DNA of 64,000 bases from Jiangella alkaliphila (lineage in GTDB: Bacteria; Actinomycetota; Actinomycetes; Jiangellales; Jiangellaceae), in NCBI RefSeq assembly GCF_900105925.1, contig NZ_LT629791.1, positions 1,302,001 through 1,366,000 on the forward strand, read 5' to 3'. The position numbers were made by a program, and so were the translations under genes. Shown piece after piece: positions 35,855-44,066 of this stretch. The notes beneath the pieces were generated by a model that was given only the letters and a program-made list of their open reading frames with translations, did not search any database and was not told the origin of the DNA. Positions within the stretch are counted from its first letter, which is position 1. Every line of letters begins with the position of its first letter.

Positions 35855-36499
35855 GTGACCTCCGACGCGAGACGCCGGCTGGCCGACGCCCGGCTCTACC
35901 TGTGCACCGACGCCCGGCGCGACCGCGGCGACCTGGAGCGGTTCCTGCACGCGGCGCTGTCCGGCGGCGTCGACATCGTCCAGCTGCGCGACAAGACCCT
36001 GGACACGCGCACCGAGCTGGAACTGCAGCCGCTGGTGGCCGGCGTCGCGGCGCAGTACGGCGCGCTGGTCGCCGTCAACGACCGCGCCGACGTCGCGGAG
36101 CTGTCCGGCGCGGCGATCCTGCACACCGGCCAGGAGGACCTGCCGGTCGCGGCGAGCCGGCGGCTGCTCGGCCCGCACGTGCTGCTGGGCCGGTCGACGC
36201 ACTCCGTCGAGCAGGCCGCCGTGGCCGAGGCGGACCCCGACGTCGACTACTTCTGCGTCGGCCCGGTCTGGCCGACGCCCACCAAGCAGGGCCGGCCGGC
36301 GGTCGGCGTCGACACCGTCAGGGCGGTCGCGGCTACCGCGCCCGTCACCCCGTGGTTCGCGATCGGCGGTATCGACGAGCGAACCGTCGCCGAGGTGGTC
36401 GACGCGGGCGCCCGCCGGGTGGTCGTCGTCCGGGCCATCACCGCCGCGGACGACCCGGAGGGCGCCGCCCGGCGGCTGCGGGCGGCGCTAGGGCAGTAG
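35855..36499 (+). CDS. thiE: thiamine-phosphate synthase ThiE
   Basis: A 214-residue TIM-barrel enzyme joining HMP-pyrophosphate and thiazole phosphate into thiamine phosphate. Signature loops are present: [29 protein letters not shown] and the C-terminal phosphate loop WFAIGGI. GTG 35855 is the likely start, since family similarity begins at [14 protein letters not shown] directly after it. It is divergent from thiO, with about 50 bases between the aptamer and this start, and ends one base from the convergent GNAT gene. Confidence 0.95.
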   Translation: MTSDARRRLADARLYLCTDARRDRGDLERFLHAALSGGVDIVQLRDKTLDTRTELELQPLVAGVAAQYGALVAVNDRADVAELSGAAILHTGQEDLPVAASRRLLGPHVLLGRSTHSVEQAAVAEADPDVDYFCVGPVWPTPTKQGRPAVGVDTVRAVAATAPVTPWFAIGGIDERTVAEVVDAGARRVVVVRAITAADDPEGAARRLRAALGQ

Positions 36500-36500
36500 G

Positions 36501-36776
36501 TCAGCCGGCCCGCAGGTCGGCGTACTCGGGGTGCCGGTCGAGGAAGCCGGCCACGAACGGGCACTGCGCGACGACCTTGAGGCCGCCTTCACGGACGTCG
36601 TCGAGGAGGGCCCGGGCGAGTGCGCCGCCGACCCCCTTGCCCTCGGCGGCCTCCTCGACCACGGTGTGCAGGGCCACGATCTCGTTGTCGCGGCGGGCGT
36701 AGATGAGTTCGCCGACCCGGAGTCCGTCCAGGTATGCGGCGTAGCTGCGGGCGGTCCTGGTGATCTCGATGCTCAC
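36501..36776 (-). CDS. small GNAT-like N-acetyltransferase (YjdJ type)
   Basis: A 91-residue minimal GNAT domain. EAAEGKGVGGALARALLDD is the acetyl-CoA pyrophosphate loop and helix. LKVVAQCPFVAGFLDRHPEY is the hallmark C-terminal Cys-Pro-Phe-Val/His-Pro-Glu-Tyr block of the short GCN5-related family. Start GTG 36776 has GGAGG nine bases upstream and gives the usual length; upstream extension has no similarity. The substrate is unknown. Confidence 0.8.
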   Translation of the reverse strand: MSIEITRTARSYAAYLDGLRVGELIYARRDNEIVALHTVVEEAAEGKGVGGALARALLDDVREGGLKVVAQCPFVAGFLDRHPEYADLRAG

Positions 36777-36919
36777 GCGCAGTCGCCTCCAGGGGTGGTG
36801 GATCGATCCCCACAGGTGGTGCTTGATCATGTCTACCGATCTGCAACCGTAACGCACCATCGGCCGGGTCCATCGGGCTCGGCTCGCCAAACCGGTGCGG
36901 AGGCTGCCACGATGCTCGA

Positions 36920-37555
36920 ATGCGCCTCGATCACCTCTCGTACGCGGCCGGACCGGACGGACTCGACAGCACCGCGGAGCGGCTGGCCGGCGAGCTGGGG
37001 GTGGAGCTTGTCGACGGCGGCATCCACCCGCGGTTCGGCACCCGCAACCGCGTGCTGCCGCTGGCCGGTGGCCACTATCTCGAGGTGGTGGCGGCGCTCG
37101 ACCACCCCGCGGCCGACAAGGTGCCGTTCGGCCAGGCGGTCAAGGCCCGGTCCGAGGCCGGCGGCGGCTGGCTCGGCTGGGTGGTCGCCGTCGACGACCT
37201 CGCGCCGGTCGAGGAGCGGCTGGGCCGGCCCGCCGTCGGCGGCCACCGGCTGCGGCCCGACGGCTTCGACCTCGTGTGGCGGCAGATCGGCGTCATGGGC
37301 CTGATGAACGACCCGCAGCTGCCGTTCTTCGTGCACTGGGAGTCCGACCCCGCCGAACACCCGTCCAAGGGCGGCCACGACGTCGAGCTGCTCAGCCTCG
37401 ACATCGCCGGCGACCCGCACTTCGTCACCGCCTGGCTGGGCGAACCCGAGGACCACCCGCTCGACGACGTCGACGTGCGGTGGCTGCCGCCGAACGGCGG
37501 CCCGGGCGTGCGCTCGGTCCGGTTCCGCACCGGCCACGGAGAGGTCACGGTCTGA
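36920..37555 (+). CDS. VOC / glyoxalase-like domain protein
   Basis: A 211-residue protein of the glyoxalase_3-like type. MRLDHLSYAAG at the start gives the first metal-ligand His. GGIHPRFGTRNRVLPLAGGHYLEVVA is the characteristic central block. A second, degenerate beta-alpha-beta-beta-beta unit occupies the C-terminal half. The family includes lyases, dioxygenases and resistance proteins, so no reaction is assigned. The SIMPL gene begins four bases after its stop, implying an operon. Confidence 0.7.
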   Translation: MRLDHLSYAAGPDGLDSTAERLAGELGVELVDGGIHPRFGTRNRVLPLAGGHYLEVVAALDHPAADKVPFGQAVKARSEAGGGWLGWVVAVDDLAPVEERLGRPAVGGHRLRPDGFDLVWRQIGVMGLMNDPQLPFFVHWESDPAEHPSKGGHDVELLSLDIAGDPHFVTAWLGEPEDHPLDDVDVRWLPPNGGPGVRSVRFRTGHGEVTV

Positions 37556-37559
37556 GCCG

Positions 37560-38225
37560 ATGGTCACCATCACCGTCGCCGGCAGCGCGCACCGCTTCCT
37601 GCCCGCCGAACGCGGGACCGTCCACGTGCGGGCCGTGCGCGAGGCGCGCCGGTCCGCCGACGTCGTCCCTGTGGTGGCCGACCTGCACGCGCGGCTGTCC
37701 GCCGACGCGCAGCGGCACGTCACCGCGGGCGCGGCCACCCGCTGGTCGGCCGATCAGCTGTACGTGTCGACCGTCCAGCGCTACCGGCGCGACTCCGACG
37801 TCAGCGAGACCTTCCAGGTCGCGGCCGCCGGCGTCGCCGTGCGGTTCGCCGACTTCGGCGTGCTGTCCACCTGGGTCTCCGAGGTGGGTGCCGCCGACGG
37901 CGTGGTCGTCGACGGCGTCGAGTGGGAGCTCACCGAGCAACGCCGCCGCGAGGTCGAGCGCGAGGTGCGGGCCGAGGCCGTGCGCGACGCGCAGGACCGC
38001 GCGGCCGTCTATGCAGACGCGCTCGGCCTGTCCGGCGTCACCATCGCCGCCCTGTACGAGCCCGGCCTGCGGCCGCACACCCAGCCCGGCTTCGAGGGCC
38101 GCGTGGTCCAGTACGGGCGGATGGCCGCCGCCGACAGTGCCGGCGGCGGCCAGGTGATCTCCATGCGCCCGGAGCGGATCGAGGTGTCGGCGACGGTCAC
38201 CGCCGACTTCACGACCTCCGGGTAG
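37560..38225 (+). CDS. SIMPL-domain protein
   Basis: A 221-residue protein with the SIMPL (DUF541) fold. The N-terminal strand VTITVAGSAHRFLPAERGTV, the central VSTVQRYRRDSDVSETFQVAA, the helix QRRREVEREVRAEAVRDAQDRAAVYADALG and the C-terminal IEVSATVTADF follow family order. There is no signal peptide, although many SIMPL proteins are periplasmic or surface. Function is undefined in general. It follows the VOC gene closely. Confidence 0.75.
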   Translation: MVTITVAGSAHRFLPAERGTVHVRAVREARRSADVVPVVADLHARLSADAQRHVTAGAATRWSADQLYVSTVQRYRRDSDVSETFQVAAAGVAVRFADFGVLSTWVSEVGAADGVVVDGVEWELTEQRRREVEREVRAEAVRDAQDRAAVYADALGLSGVTIAALYEPGLRPHTQPGFEGRVVQYGRMAAADSAGGGQVISMRPERIEVSATVTADFTTSG

Positions 38226-38226
38226 G

Positions 38227-39015
38227 TCAGGCGTCGCGCTTCTTGAACAGGTACCAGGCGACGGCCAAGACGATCGCCACGAACGCGGCGAACACGCCAC
38301 CGGACGCCCAGCGGTCCAGGAAGTCGAAGTCCGGGCCGCCCTGCGGGTCGTAGGGCTCGGTCGCGAACAGCCGGCTGCCGGCCGCGTAGGGCAGGAACTT
38401 CAGCGCAGGCTCCAGCCAGTCGAGTGCGGACAGCATCGACAGGCCGGCGACGAGCGACTCGATCACCAGGGGGAACACGAGGACGAACACCAGGGCGGAC
38501 GGCACGCCGCGGAACAGCTGCGCGAGGGCCAGTCCGCTGAGGGCGTAGATGACGACGAACACCACGTAGCCGGCGATCGCCTCGTCGAGCGGTGCGGAGA
38601 GGTCGGGAAGCTCCCCCCAGTAGATCAGGCCGACCGCGCCGTTGACGACCACCGAGACGACGGTGACGATGGCGGACACGGCGGCGACCATGATGACCTT
38701 GGCGCCGAGCACGGTCGACCGCTGCGGAATGGCGGTCAGCGTCGGCTGGATGGTGCTGTGCCGGTACTCGTGGCCGGTGGCGAAGATGCCGACGATGGCC
38801 ATGAAGATCGCGATGAACGGGAAGGGCGTGAGGCTGCCGCCCCCGAAGAGCACCGTCCCGACGACGTCGGGGTCCATCGCATCCGAGTCATTGCGGGTGG
38901 CGAACGCGGCGATGAACGCCACGCCCGCCGAGAGCAGAATGGCCAGGCCGATCAGCCAGTAGGTGGAGCGCAGGGTGCGCAGCCGCACCCACTCGTAGCG
39001 CAGGGCGCTGCTCAT
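38227..39015 (-). CDS. ABC-2 type transporter permease
   Basis: A 262-residue membrane protein with six hydrophobic segments, starting MSSALRYEWVRLRTLRSTY, the standard N-terminus of actinobacterial ABC-2 permeases. ATGHEYRHSTIQPTLTAIP is the conserved first-loop block. It ends in a positively charged FKKRDA. It pairs with the ATPase gene immediately upstream, whose reading frame overlaps this gene by 128 bases. The substrate is unknown; such pairs often confer export of peptides or antibiotics. Confidence 0.8.
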   Translation of the reverse strand: MSSALRYEWVRLRTLRSTYWLIGLAILLSAGVAFIAAFATRNDSDAMDPDVVGTVLFGGGSLTPFPFIAIFMAIVGIFATGHEYRHSTIQPTLTAIPQRSTVLGAKVIMVAAVSAIVTVVSVVVNGAVGLIYWGELPDLSAPLDEAIAGYVVFVVIYALSGLALAQLFRGVPSALVFVLVFPLVIESLVAGLSMLSALDWLEPALKFLPYAAGSRLFATEPYDPQGGPDFDFLDRWASGGVFAAFVAIVLAVAWYLFKKRDA

Positions 39016-40063
39016 GCGGCACCTCCGGGGTGGTGTCGCCGGGCTGGGACGGCGGAACGGGTGGCGCGGCGGGCGGTCCCGCCGCCGGACCGGCCGGATC
39101 GGCCGGGGCCGCCGGCGCCGCCGGCGCCGCCCCACCGGGATGTCCGCCGAGCAGCTCCTGGGCGACGTACTCCTCGGAGTCGCCGGTGGCGCTCATGAAC
39201 GCGGCCTCCAGCGACGCGGTCTGCGTGGCCAGCTCGTGCAGCATGACGTTGCTCTGGAAGGCGATCTCGCCGACCGCCGCGGTCTCGATGCCCGACACCT
39301 GCAGCGCGCCCGGGTGCTCGGCCGGCTCGACGACGGTGACGCCGTCGACCCGGCGCAGCGCCTCGGCCAGCTGGGCGGCCTGCGGGCTGCGCACCAGCAC
39401 GCTGGACTGGGTGAACTGCTGGACGAAGCCGTCGACGTCACCGTTGTAGATCATCTGGCCGCGGCCGATGACGACCAGCTGGTCGGCCATCAGCGACATC
39501 TCCGACAGCAGGTGGCTGGAGACGAAGATGGTGCGGCCCTCGCGGGCCAGCGAGCGCAGCACGTCGCGCAGCCAGTGGATGCCGTGCGGGTCGAGGCCGT
39601 TGGCGGGCTCGTCGAGGATCAGTGTCTTGGGGTCGCCGAGCAGCGCCTGGGCCAGGCCGAGGCGCTGCGCCATGCCGAGGGAGAAGCTCTTCGGCTTCTT
39701 GTTCTTCACGTCGGACAGGCCGACGAAGTCGAGCACCTCGTCGGCGCGCGAGCCCGGGATGCCGCTGCCGGCGGCCAGCATGCGCAGGTGGTTGCGCGCG
39801 GTGCGGGTGGGGTGGAACGCCTTGGCCTCCAGCACCGCGCCGATCTCGCGCATCGGATGGCGGATGGTGCCGAACTTGCGCCCGTCGAACAGCGTCTCGC
39901 CGCCGCCGTTGTCCAGGTCGAGCATCAGCCGCATCGTGGTGGACTTGCCCGCGCCGTTGGGTCCGAGGAAGCCCGTCACCATGCCGGGACGCACCTCGAA
40001 GGTCAGGTGGTCGACGGCGGTCTTGGCGCCGTAACGTTTGTGGAGCTGTTGGGCCGTGATCAT
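38888..40063 (-). CDS. ABC transporter ATP-binding protein
   Basis: A 391-residue ATPase. Walker A GPNGAGKST, signature FSLGMAQRLGLA, Walker B TLILDEPANGLDP and the switch His in FVSSHLLSEM are all present. After residue ~305 (SEEYVAQELLGGHP) the sequence becomes an Ala/Pro-rich tail (PAAPAAPADPAGPAAGPPAA). It then runs 128 bases into the permease gene in another frame. A single-base indel in the tail would instead end the protein at the TGA of a conventional ATGA junction at 39012-39015. The C-terminal end is thus uncertain; the ATPase core is secure. Confidence 0.8.
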   Translation of the reverse strand: MITAQQLHKRYGAKTAVDHLTFEVRPGMVTGFLGPNGAGKSTTMRLMLDLDNGGGETLFDGRKFGTIRHPMREIGAVLEAKAFHPTRTARNHLRMLAAGSGIPGSRADEVLDFVGLSDVKNKKPKSFSLGMAQRLGLAQALLGDPKTLILDEPANGLDPHGIHWLRDVLRSLAREGRTIFVSSHLLSEMSLMADQLVVIGRGQMIYNGDVDGFVQQFTQSSVLVRSPQAAQLAEALRRVDGVTVVEPAEHPGALQVSGIETAAVGEIAFQSNVMLHELATQTASLEAAFMSATGDSEEYVAQELLGGHPGGAAPAAPAAPADPAGPAAGPPAAPPVPPSQPGDTTPEVPHEQRPALRVGAAAHPALHLLADRPGHSALGGRGVHRRVRHPQ

Positions 40064-40197
40064 GCTTCTCCCGATGGTCGGTCGGTCGCAGCGAACCTAT
40101 CGGTTCCCAGGCCCCTGCCAGCTCATTCAGGCTGCCGAACGTGCGTGTCCGACTTCAGGAGGAGGACACCCTAGGGCGAACCGGGTCGGCCCGGCGC

Positions 40198-41064
40198 TCA
40201 GGGGTGGCGAAGTGCCTGGCGGGCGAGCTGGCCGGCCTGGGCGCCGTACGAGCCGCCGAACAGCATGGCGTGCACGAGCACCGGGTGCAGCTGGTGCAGC
40301 GGCAGCCGCTCGCGCCAGCCCGGCGCCAGCGGCCACGCGTCGTCGTAGGCGGCGAGGACGCGGTCGAGGTGCGGCAGCCCGAACAGCGTGAGCATGGCGA
40401 GGTCGGTCTCGCGGTGCCCGCCGTGCGCCGCCGGGTCGACGAGGAACGCGCCGGTCTCGGTCCACAGCACGTTGCCGGCCCAGAGATCGCCGTGGATCAG
40501 CGCGGGCGGTTCGTCCGGCCCGGCCAGCCGGGGCAGCTCGGCGATCACCTTCTCGACCTCGGCGACGGTGCGCTTGTCGACGGCGCCGGCCTTGCGGGCG
40601 GCGCGCAGATACGGCTCCAGCCGTCCGTACGCCCAGAGCTCCGGCCAGGTCTTCCACGGCCCCTGCGGGAGGTCGAGGCTGCCGATCCAGCCGGGGCCGT
40701 CGGCCGAGCCGAACACGTCGGCACCGTGGCGGTGCGTGGCGGCGAGGGCGCGGCCGAACCGCTCGGCGGCCGCCGCCGACGGGACGCCGGTCGTGACCCA
40801 CTCGAGGACCAGGCACTGCTCGTCGTGCGCGAGCACCTGCGGGACGGGGACGCCGCCCCTGGCCGCTGCCAGCCGGCGCAGGCCGAGCGCCTCGGCCTGG
40901 AAGAACCCGGCCGGCGCTCCGGCCCGGGACTTGACGAAGACGGAGCGGCCGTCGCTCAGCCAGGCCCGCCGGGCCTCGCAGATGGAACCGCCGCCGACCG
41001 GGGTGAGCGATTCGACGGCGGTGCCCAACAGCGTGTGCAGATGCTCACTGTCGACTGGGCTCAC
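40198..41064 (-). CDS. fructosamine/ribulosamine 3-kinase family protein
   Basis: A 288-residue FN3K-family kinase. The APH-like catalytic loop is LIHGDLWAGNVLW and the metal-binding Asp follows in FLVDPAAHGGHRETDLAM. The N-terminal GGGSICEARRAWL and KSRAG form the nucleotide loop and Lys. Bacterial members phosphorylate ribulosamines or erythrulosamines on proteins, causing spontaneous deglycation. GTG 41064 lies 20 bases inside the end of the phosphatase gene, so they are translationally coupled. This neighbour pair is a known association. Confidence 0.85.
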   Translation of the reverse strand: MSPVDSEHLHTLLGTAVESLTPVGGGSICEARRAWLSDGRSVFVKSRAGAPAGFFQAEALGLRRLAAARGGVPVPQVLAHDEQCLVLEWVTTGVPSAAAAERFGRALAATHRHGADVFGSADGPGWIGSLDLPQGPWKTWPELWAYGRLEPYLRAARKAGAVDKRTVAEVEKVIAELPRLAGPDEPPALIHGDLWAGNVLWTETGAFLVDPAAHGGHRETDLAMLTLFGLPHLDRVLAAYDDAWPLAPGWRERLPLHQLHPVLVHAMLFGGSYGAQAGQLARQALRHP

Positions 41065-41614
41065 CGCCCGGCACGTCCAGCTCGATCTCGTCGCGTGCTG
41101 CCGCCACGAAGCCGTCGGCGGCCCGCTCGATCATCAGCAGCACCCGCTCGAACGAGGCGGCGTCGCCGTAGTAGGGGTCGGGCACGTCGGTGTCGTCGCC
41201 GTAGTAGGGGTCGGGCACGTCGGTGTCGTCGCCGGTCTCGGCCTCGGTGTCGTAGCTGCGCAGCAGCTGCACCTTGGCGCGGGCGTCGTCGTCGGGGGCC
41301 AGCGTGCTGAGGTCGGCGTAGTTCTCGCGGTCCAGCGCCAGCACGAGGTCGACGTCGTCGAACCACTCGCGGCGGAACTGCCGGGCCCGGTGGCCGCTGC
41401 CGTCGTAGCCGTGGTCGTGCAGCGCGGTGAGGGCGCGCGGGTCGGCCTGCTGGCCGGCGTGCCAGCCGCCGGTGCCGGCGGAGTCGACGGTGACGAGGTC
41501 ACCGAGGCCGGCCTCGTCGAGGCGGCGGCGCAGCACGAACTCGGCGATGGGCGACCGGCAGATGTTCCCGGCGCAGACGACGCAGACGCGGTATGGAGTG
41601 CTCGGGTCGGTCAC
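41045..41614 (-). CDS. low-molecular-weight phosphotyrosine-type phosphatase with duplicated acid loop
   Basis: A 189-residue LMW-PTP. The P-loop CAGNICRSP gives nucleophile Cys14 and Arg20. The general-acid loop normally occurs once as Asp-Pro-Tyr; here the 11-residue unit DDTDVPDPYYG occurs twice in tandem (residues 129-139 and 140-150). Family members dephosphorylate Tyr-P. Human LMW-PTP-A also acts as a ribulosamine-5-phosphatase upstream of FN3K-type kinases, matching the coupled kinase gene here. GTG 41614 is used as start. The added loop could alter or abolish activity. Confidence 0.85.
   Translation of the reverse strand: MTDPSTPYRVCVVCAGNICRSPIAEFVLRRRLDEAGLGDLVTVDSAGTGGWHAGQQADPRALTALHDHGYDGSGHRARQFRREWFDDVDLVLALDRENYADLSTLAPDDDARAKVQLLRSYDTEAETGDDTDVPDPYYGDDTDVPDPYYGDAASFERVLLMIERAADGFVAAARDEIELDVPGGEPSRQ
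41162..41227. repeat. two exact 33-bp tandem copies inside the phosphatase gene
   Basis: Copies at 41162-41194 and 41195-41227 are identical, and a 6-base partial third copy starts at 41228. The unit encodes the general-acid loop of the phosphatase, in frame. Confidence 0.95.
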
Positions 41615-41626
41615 GGCTCGCGCGCC

Positions 41627-42064
41627 TCAGCGGCGCTGGCGCGCGAGCTCCCCGACGGCCAACGCGAGCTCGGTGGCCAGATCGAAGGACCGCTCGTGGT
41701 TGGGGTTGCTGCGCATCCACAGGCAAATGGTCTGCACCACCGCGCCGGACCACGCGGGGTCGCGGCGCAGCGCGTGCCGGACCGACACCGGACGCGGAGC
41801 GAAGGACGTGACGTCGAACCACTGGCCGTCGGCGAAGGCGAGCATGGGATTGCCGTTCGGATCGTCGTAGACCACCTCGTAGACCATCGAACCCACCAGC
41901 GCGTGCCGGTTGCTGTCGGGTTCGGGATAGCCCGGCGGAGTCGTGACCGCGAGAGGCACCGGACGCGACGGAGACGTGCCGCGTTCCGGGTGCCGGGCGC
42001 GCTGATGGCCCGAAGGAGGTTGCTCGGTCAGAACCGAACCGACGGGGCCGTAGCCGATCGTCAT
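41627..42064 (-). CDS. hypothetical protein
   Basis: I do not recognise this gene. It would encode up to 145 residues: a Pro-rich, polar first ~58 residues, then an ordered part (MVYEVVYDDPNGNPMLAF, then HALRRDPAWSGAVVQTICLW, then a helical ATELALAVGELARQRR). ATG 41887 would keep only the ordered part and may be the real start. It lies 12 bases before the phosphatase gene on the same strand, which suggests it leads the deglycation operon. There is no signal peptide or membrane helix. Confidence 0.5.
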   Translation of the reverse strand: MTIGYGPVGSVLTEQPPSGHQRARHPERGTSPSRPVPLAVTTPPGYPEPDSNRHALVGSMVYEVVYDDPNGNPMLAFADGQWFDVTSFAPRPVSVRHALRRDPAWSGAVVQTICLWMRSNPNHERSFDLATELALAVGELARQRR

Positions 42065-42260
42065 TTGTTCACCATGCCCACACTGAGTTCAGGGCACAAC
42101 GAACCCCCGTGGCGCCGGCGGAACCGGCACCTATCCGTCGTGCAAGAGGATGCTAGGCCAAAGGTACGTCAAACATCGGCCCAGCGGAAGAAGGGTCATA
42201 TCAAATCGGCGCTAAGGTCCACGCCGCGACGACGGATGGTCGACCGGTTGTGACCGTTCG

Positions 42261-42635
42261 TCAGTTCGGCAACAACAGATTCAGGATCCAGCTGACGAAC
42301 GAGACCACCAGCGCACCGAGCACGGCTTCCCAGAAGAACCCTTCGACGTGGAAGGGCACGTCGAGCGCGTCGGCGATCCACGAGGTCAGCCAGAACATCA
42401 GGGCGTTGACGATCAGCGTGAACAAGCCGAGTGTCAGCACCAGGAGCGGCAGTGACAACAACTGGACCACTGGTTTGATGAGGGCGTTGACCACGCCGAA
42501 GATCAACGCCACGACAAGCAAGGTCAGGATCTCGCTTGACGTGCTGTCAGAGCTGATGGTCACGCCGTCGACGATGCGGGTCGCCACCCAGAGGGCGAAA
42601 CCGTTGACGATCAGGCGGATGAGGAAGGACGTCAC
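42261..42635 (-). CDS. phage-holin-4/YvlD-like membrane protein
   Basis: A 124-residue integral membrane protein with four hydrophobic segments. [19 protein letters not shown] and [19 protein letters not shown] are the family blocks. Despite the domain name, these chromosomal proteins are common in bacteria and not linked to phage lysis. No lysin or phage gene is nearby. Divergent from hisC. Confidence 0.8.
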   Translation of the reverse strand: MTSFLIRLIVNGFALWVATRIVDGVTISSDSTSSEILTLLVVALIFGVVNALIKPVVQLLSLPLLVLTLGLFTLIVNALMFWLTSWIADALDVPFHVEGFFWEAVLGALVVSFVSWILNLLLPN

Positions 42636-42690
42636 GGCTGCCGAGCGTACACATCCGAGGCCCTCCGCGGGAGCGGGCTATCGTGCCGAC

Positions 42691-43761
42691 ATGGTGCGTA
42701 TTCGCAAGGCTCTCGACGGTCTTCCGTCCTACAAGCCCGGCCGCCCGGCCGCGCCGGCGGCGGGTGCGGAGCAGGCGTTCAAGATCTCCTCGAACGAGAA
42801 CCCCTACCCGCCGCTGCCCGGCGTGCTCGAGGCCGTCACGGCCACCGCGGCGTCGCTGAACCGCTACCCGGACATGTTCGCCACCGGGCTCGTATCGGCG
42901 CTGGCCGACCGGTTCGGCGTGCCGCCCGAGCACGTGGCCACCGGCACCGGCAGCGTCGGCGTGCTCCAGCAGGTCGTCCAGGCGACCGCCGCCGAGGGCG
43001 ACGAGGTGATCTACGCGTGGCGGTCGTTCGAGGCGTACCCGATCGTGGTGGGCATCTCCGGCGCGACGGCGATACAGGTGCCGCTGGCGCACGGCGCGCG
43101 CCACGACCTCACCGCCATGGCCGACGCGATCACCGACCGCACCCGCGTGGTGTTCGTGTGCACGCCGAACAACCCGACGGGCCCGGCCGTGCGGCACGAC
43201 GAGCTGGCGGCGTTCGTGCGCCGGGTGCCCGAGGACGTCCTGGTGGTCGTCGACGAGGCGTACCGCGAGTTCGTCCGCGACCCCGAGGCGGCCGACGGCA
43301 TCGCCCTCTACCGCGAGCACCCCAACGTGTGCGTGCTGCGGACGTTCTCGAAGGCGTACGGTCTGGCCGGGCTGCGGGTCGGGTTCGCCATCGCGCACGA
43401 CGAGGTGGCCGACGCGCTGCGCAAGACCGCGGTGCCGTTCGGCGTCTCAGGCATCGCCCAGCGGGCCGCCGTCGAGTCGCTGGCCCGTGAGGCCGAGCTG
43501 CTCGAGCGGGTCGAGGCGCTGGTGGCCGAGCGCGCGCGAGTGTACGACGCGCTGGCGGCACAGGGGTGGGAGATTCCTCACACCGAGGCGAACTTCGTCT
43601 GGCTGGCGCTGGGCGGGCAGGCCGTCGACTTCGCCCGCTTCTGCGAGGACGCGGGGCTGGTCGTGCGGCCTTTCGCCGGCGATGGCTGCCGAGTCACGAT
43701 CGCCGAGCCGGAGGCCAACGACAGGCTCATCAGGCTCGCTGGCGAATGGCGAGCACGCTGA
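42691..43761 (+). CDS. hisC: histidinol-phosphate / aromatic aminotransferase (HisC2/Pat type)
   Basis: A 356-residue class-II PLP aminotransferase. The PLP-Lys lies in [28 protein letters not shown] and [13 protein letters not shown] are the Asn and Asp/Tyr cofactor contacts; the C-terminal Arg in [16 protein letters not shown]-like context binds substrate phosphate or carboxylate. It closely resembles, from memory, mycobacterial HisC2/Pat, so phenylalanine or tyrosine synthesis is as likely as histidine synthesis. It stands alone, away from a his operon. ATG 42691 begins the conserved [17 protein letters not shown]. Confidence 0.85.
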   Translation: MVRIRKALDGLPSYKPGRPAAPAAGAEQAFKISSNENPYPPLPGVLEAVTATAASLNRYPDMFATGLVSALADRFGVPPEHVATGTGSVGVLQQVVQATAAEGDEVIYAWRSFEAYPIVVGISGATAIQVPLAHGARHDLTAMADAITDRTRVVFVCTPNNPTGPAVRHDELAAFVRRVPEDVLVVVDEAYREFVRDPEAADGIALYREHPNVCVLRTFSKAYGLAGLRVGFAIAHDEVADALRKTAVPFGVSGIAQRAAVESLAREAELLERVEALVAERARVYDALAAQGWEIPHTEANFVWLALGGQAVDFARFCEDAGLVVRPFAGDGCRVTIAEPEANDRLIRLAGEWRAR

Positions 43762-43803
43762 CGCAAACCTCCGAGCTCTGAACCCCCCGTACTGGGGAAA
43801 TAG

Positions 43804-43853
43804 CACGGACGGCGTCCTGCGTTCGGGGGGCGAGACGCCGGACGCCGTCCGTG
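43804..43853. terminator. bidirectional terminator hairpin between hisC and peptide gene 1
   Basis: A perfect 14-bp stem (CACGGACGGCGTCC with GGACGCCGTCCGTG) encloses a 22-base loop. It lies 42 bases after the hisC stop and 16 bases from the stop of the convergent peptide gene, so it can serve both. Confidence 0.7.
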
Positions 43854-43869
43854 GTCTATGACTGCCGCG

Positions 43870-43992
43870 TCAGCAGCAGAACATTCCGGGGTCCGCGGTC
43901 GGCGCGAAGGCGGCCACCGCCGGGGTACTTACCGTGAACATGAGTGCGAACGATGCGACAACCGCGATCACTACTCGCTTGGCGCGTCCCAT
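43870..43992 (-). CDS. small exported peptide ending in Phe-Cys-Cys (peptide 1)
   Basis: A 40-residue precursor too short for ordinary gene calling. It starts at ATG 43992 with AGGAG ten bases upstream and stops at 43870. A charged N-terminus (MGRAKR), a hydrophobic core (VVIAVVASFALMF) and a signal-peptidase-like site (STPAVAAFA) leave a mature peptide of about 12 residues ending PGMFCC. It is divergent from the XRE-TPR regulator gene, 67 bases between starts. Together with the matching gene at 45552 it looks like a pheromone or small cysteine peptide under that regulator. No modification enzyme is nearby. Confidence 0.6.
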   Translation of the reverse strand: MGRAKRVVIAVVASFALMFTVSTPAVAAFAPTADPGMFCC

Positions 43993-44018
43993 CTAGATCG
44001 AACTCCTAAAGTCGGCAT

Positions 44019-44066
44019 TTGGGCTGGCAAAATGTGACTGACTGTAGTCCAATACTGTCATGACAG
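44019..44066 (+). promoter_or_regulatory. putative promoter and operator of the XRE-TPR gene
   Basis: TTGGGC (44019-44024), 18 bases, then TGTAGT (44043-44048) would place transcription start just before ATG 44060; no ribosome-binding site is visible, so the mRNA is probably leaderless. CTGTCATGACAG (44055-44066) is a perfect 12-bp palindrome centred on the start codon and could be an autoregulatory site. Functional assignment is inference. Confidence 0.4.

Noticed and set aside
42140-42253. 37-residue basic frame from GTG 42140 (many Arg/Lys, ends MVDRL)
   Set aside because: No Shine-Dalgarno and no recognisable family; it resembles small ribosomal proteins only in charge. Chance frame in an intergenic region is more likely.
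42261-42635. Prophage remnant suggested by the holin-like name
   Set aside because: No integrase, capsid, lysin or att-like repeat nearby; this family is chromosomal and widespread.
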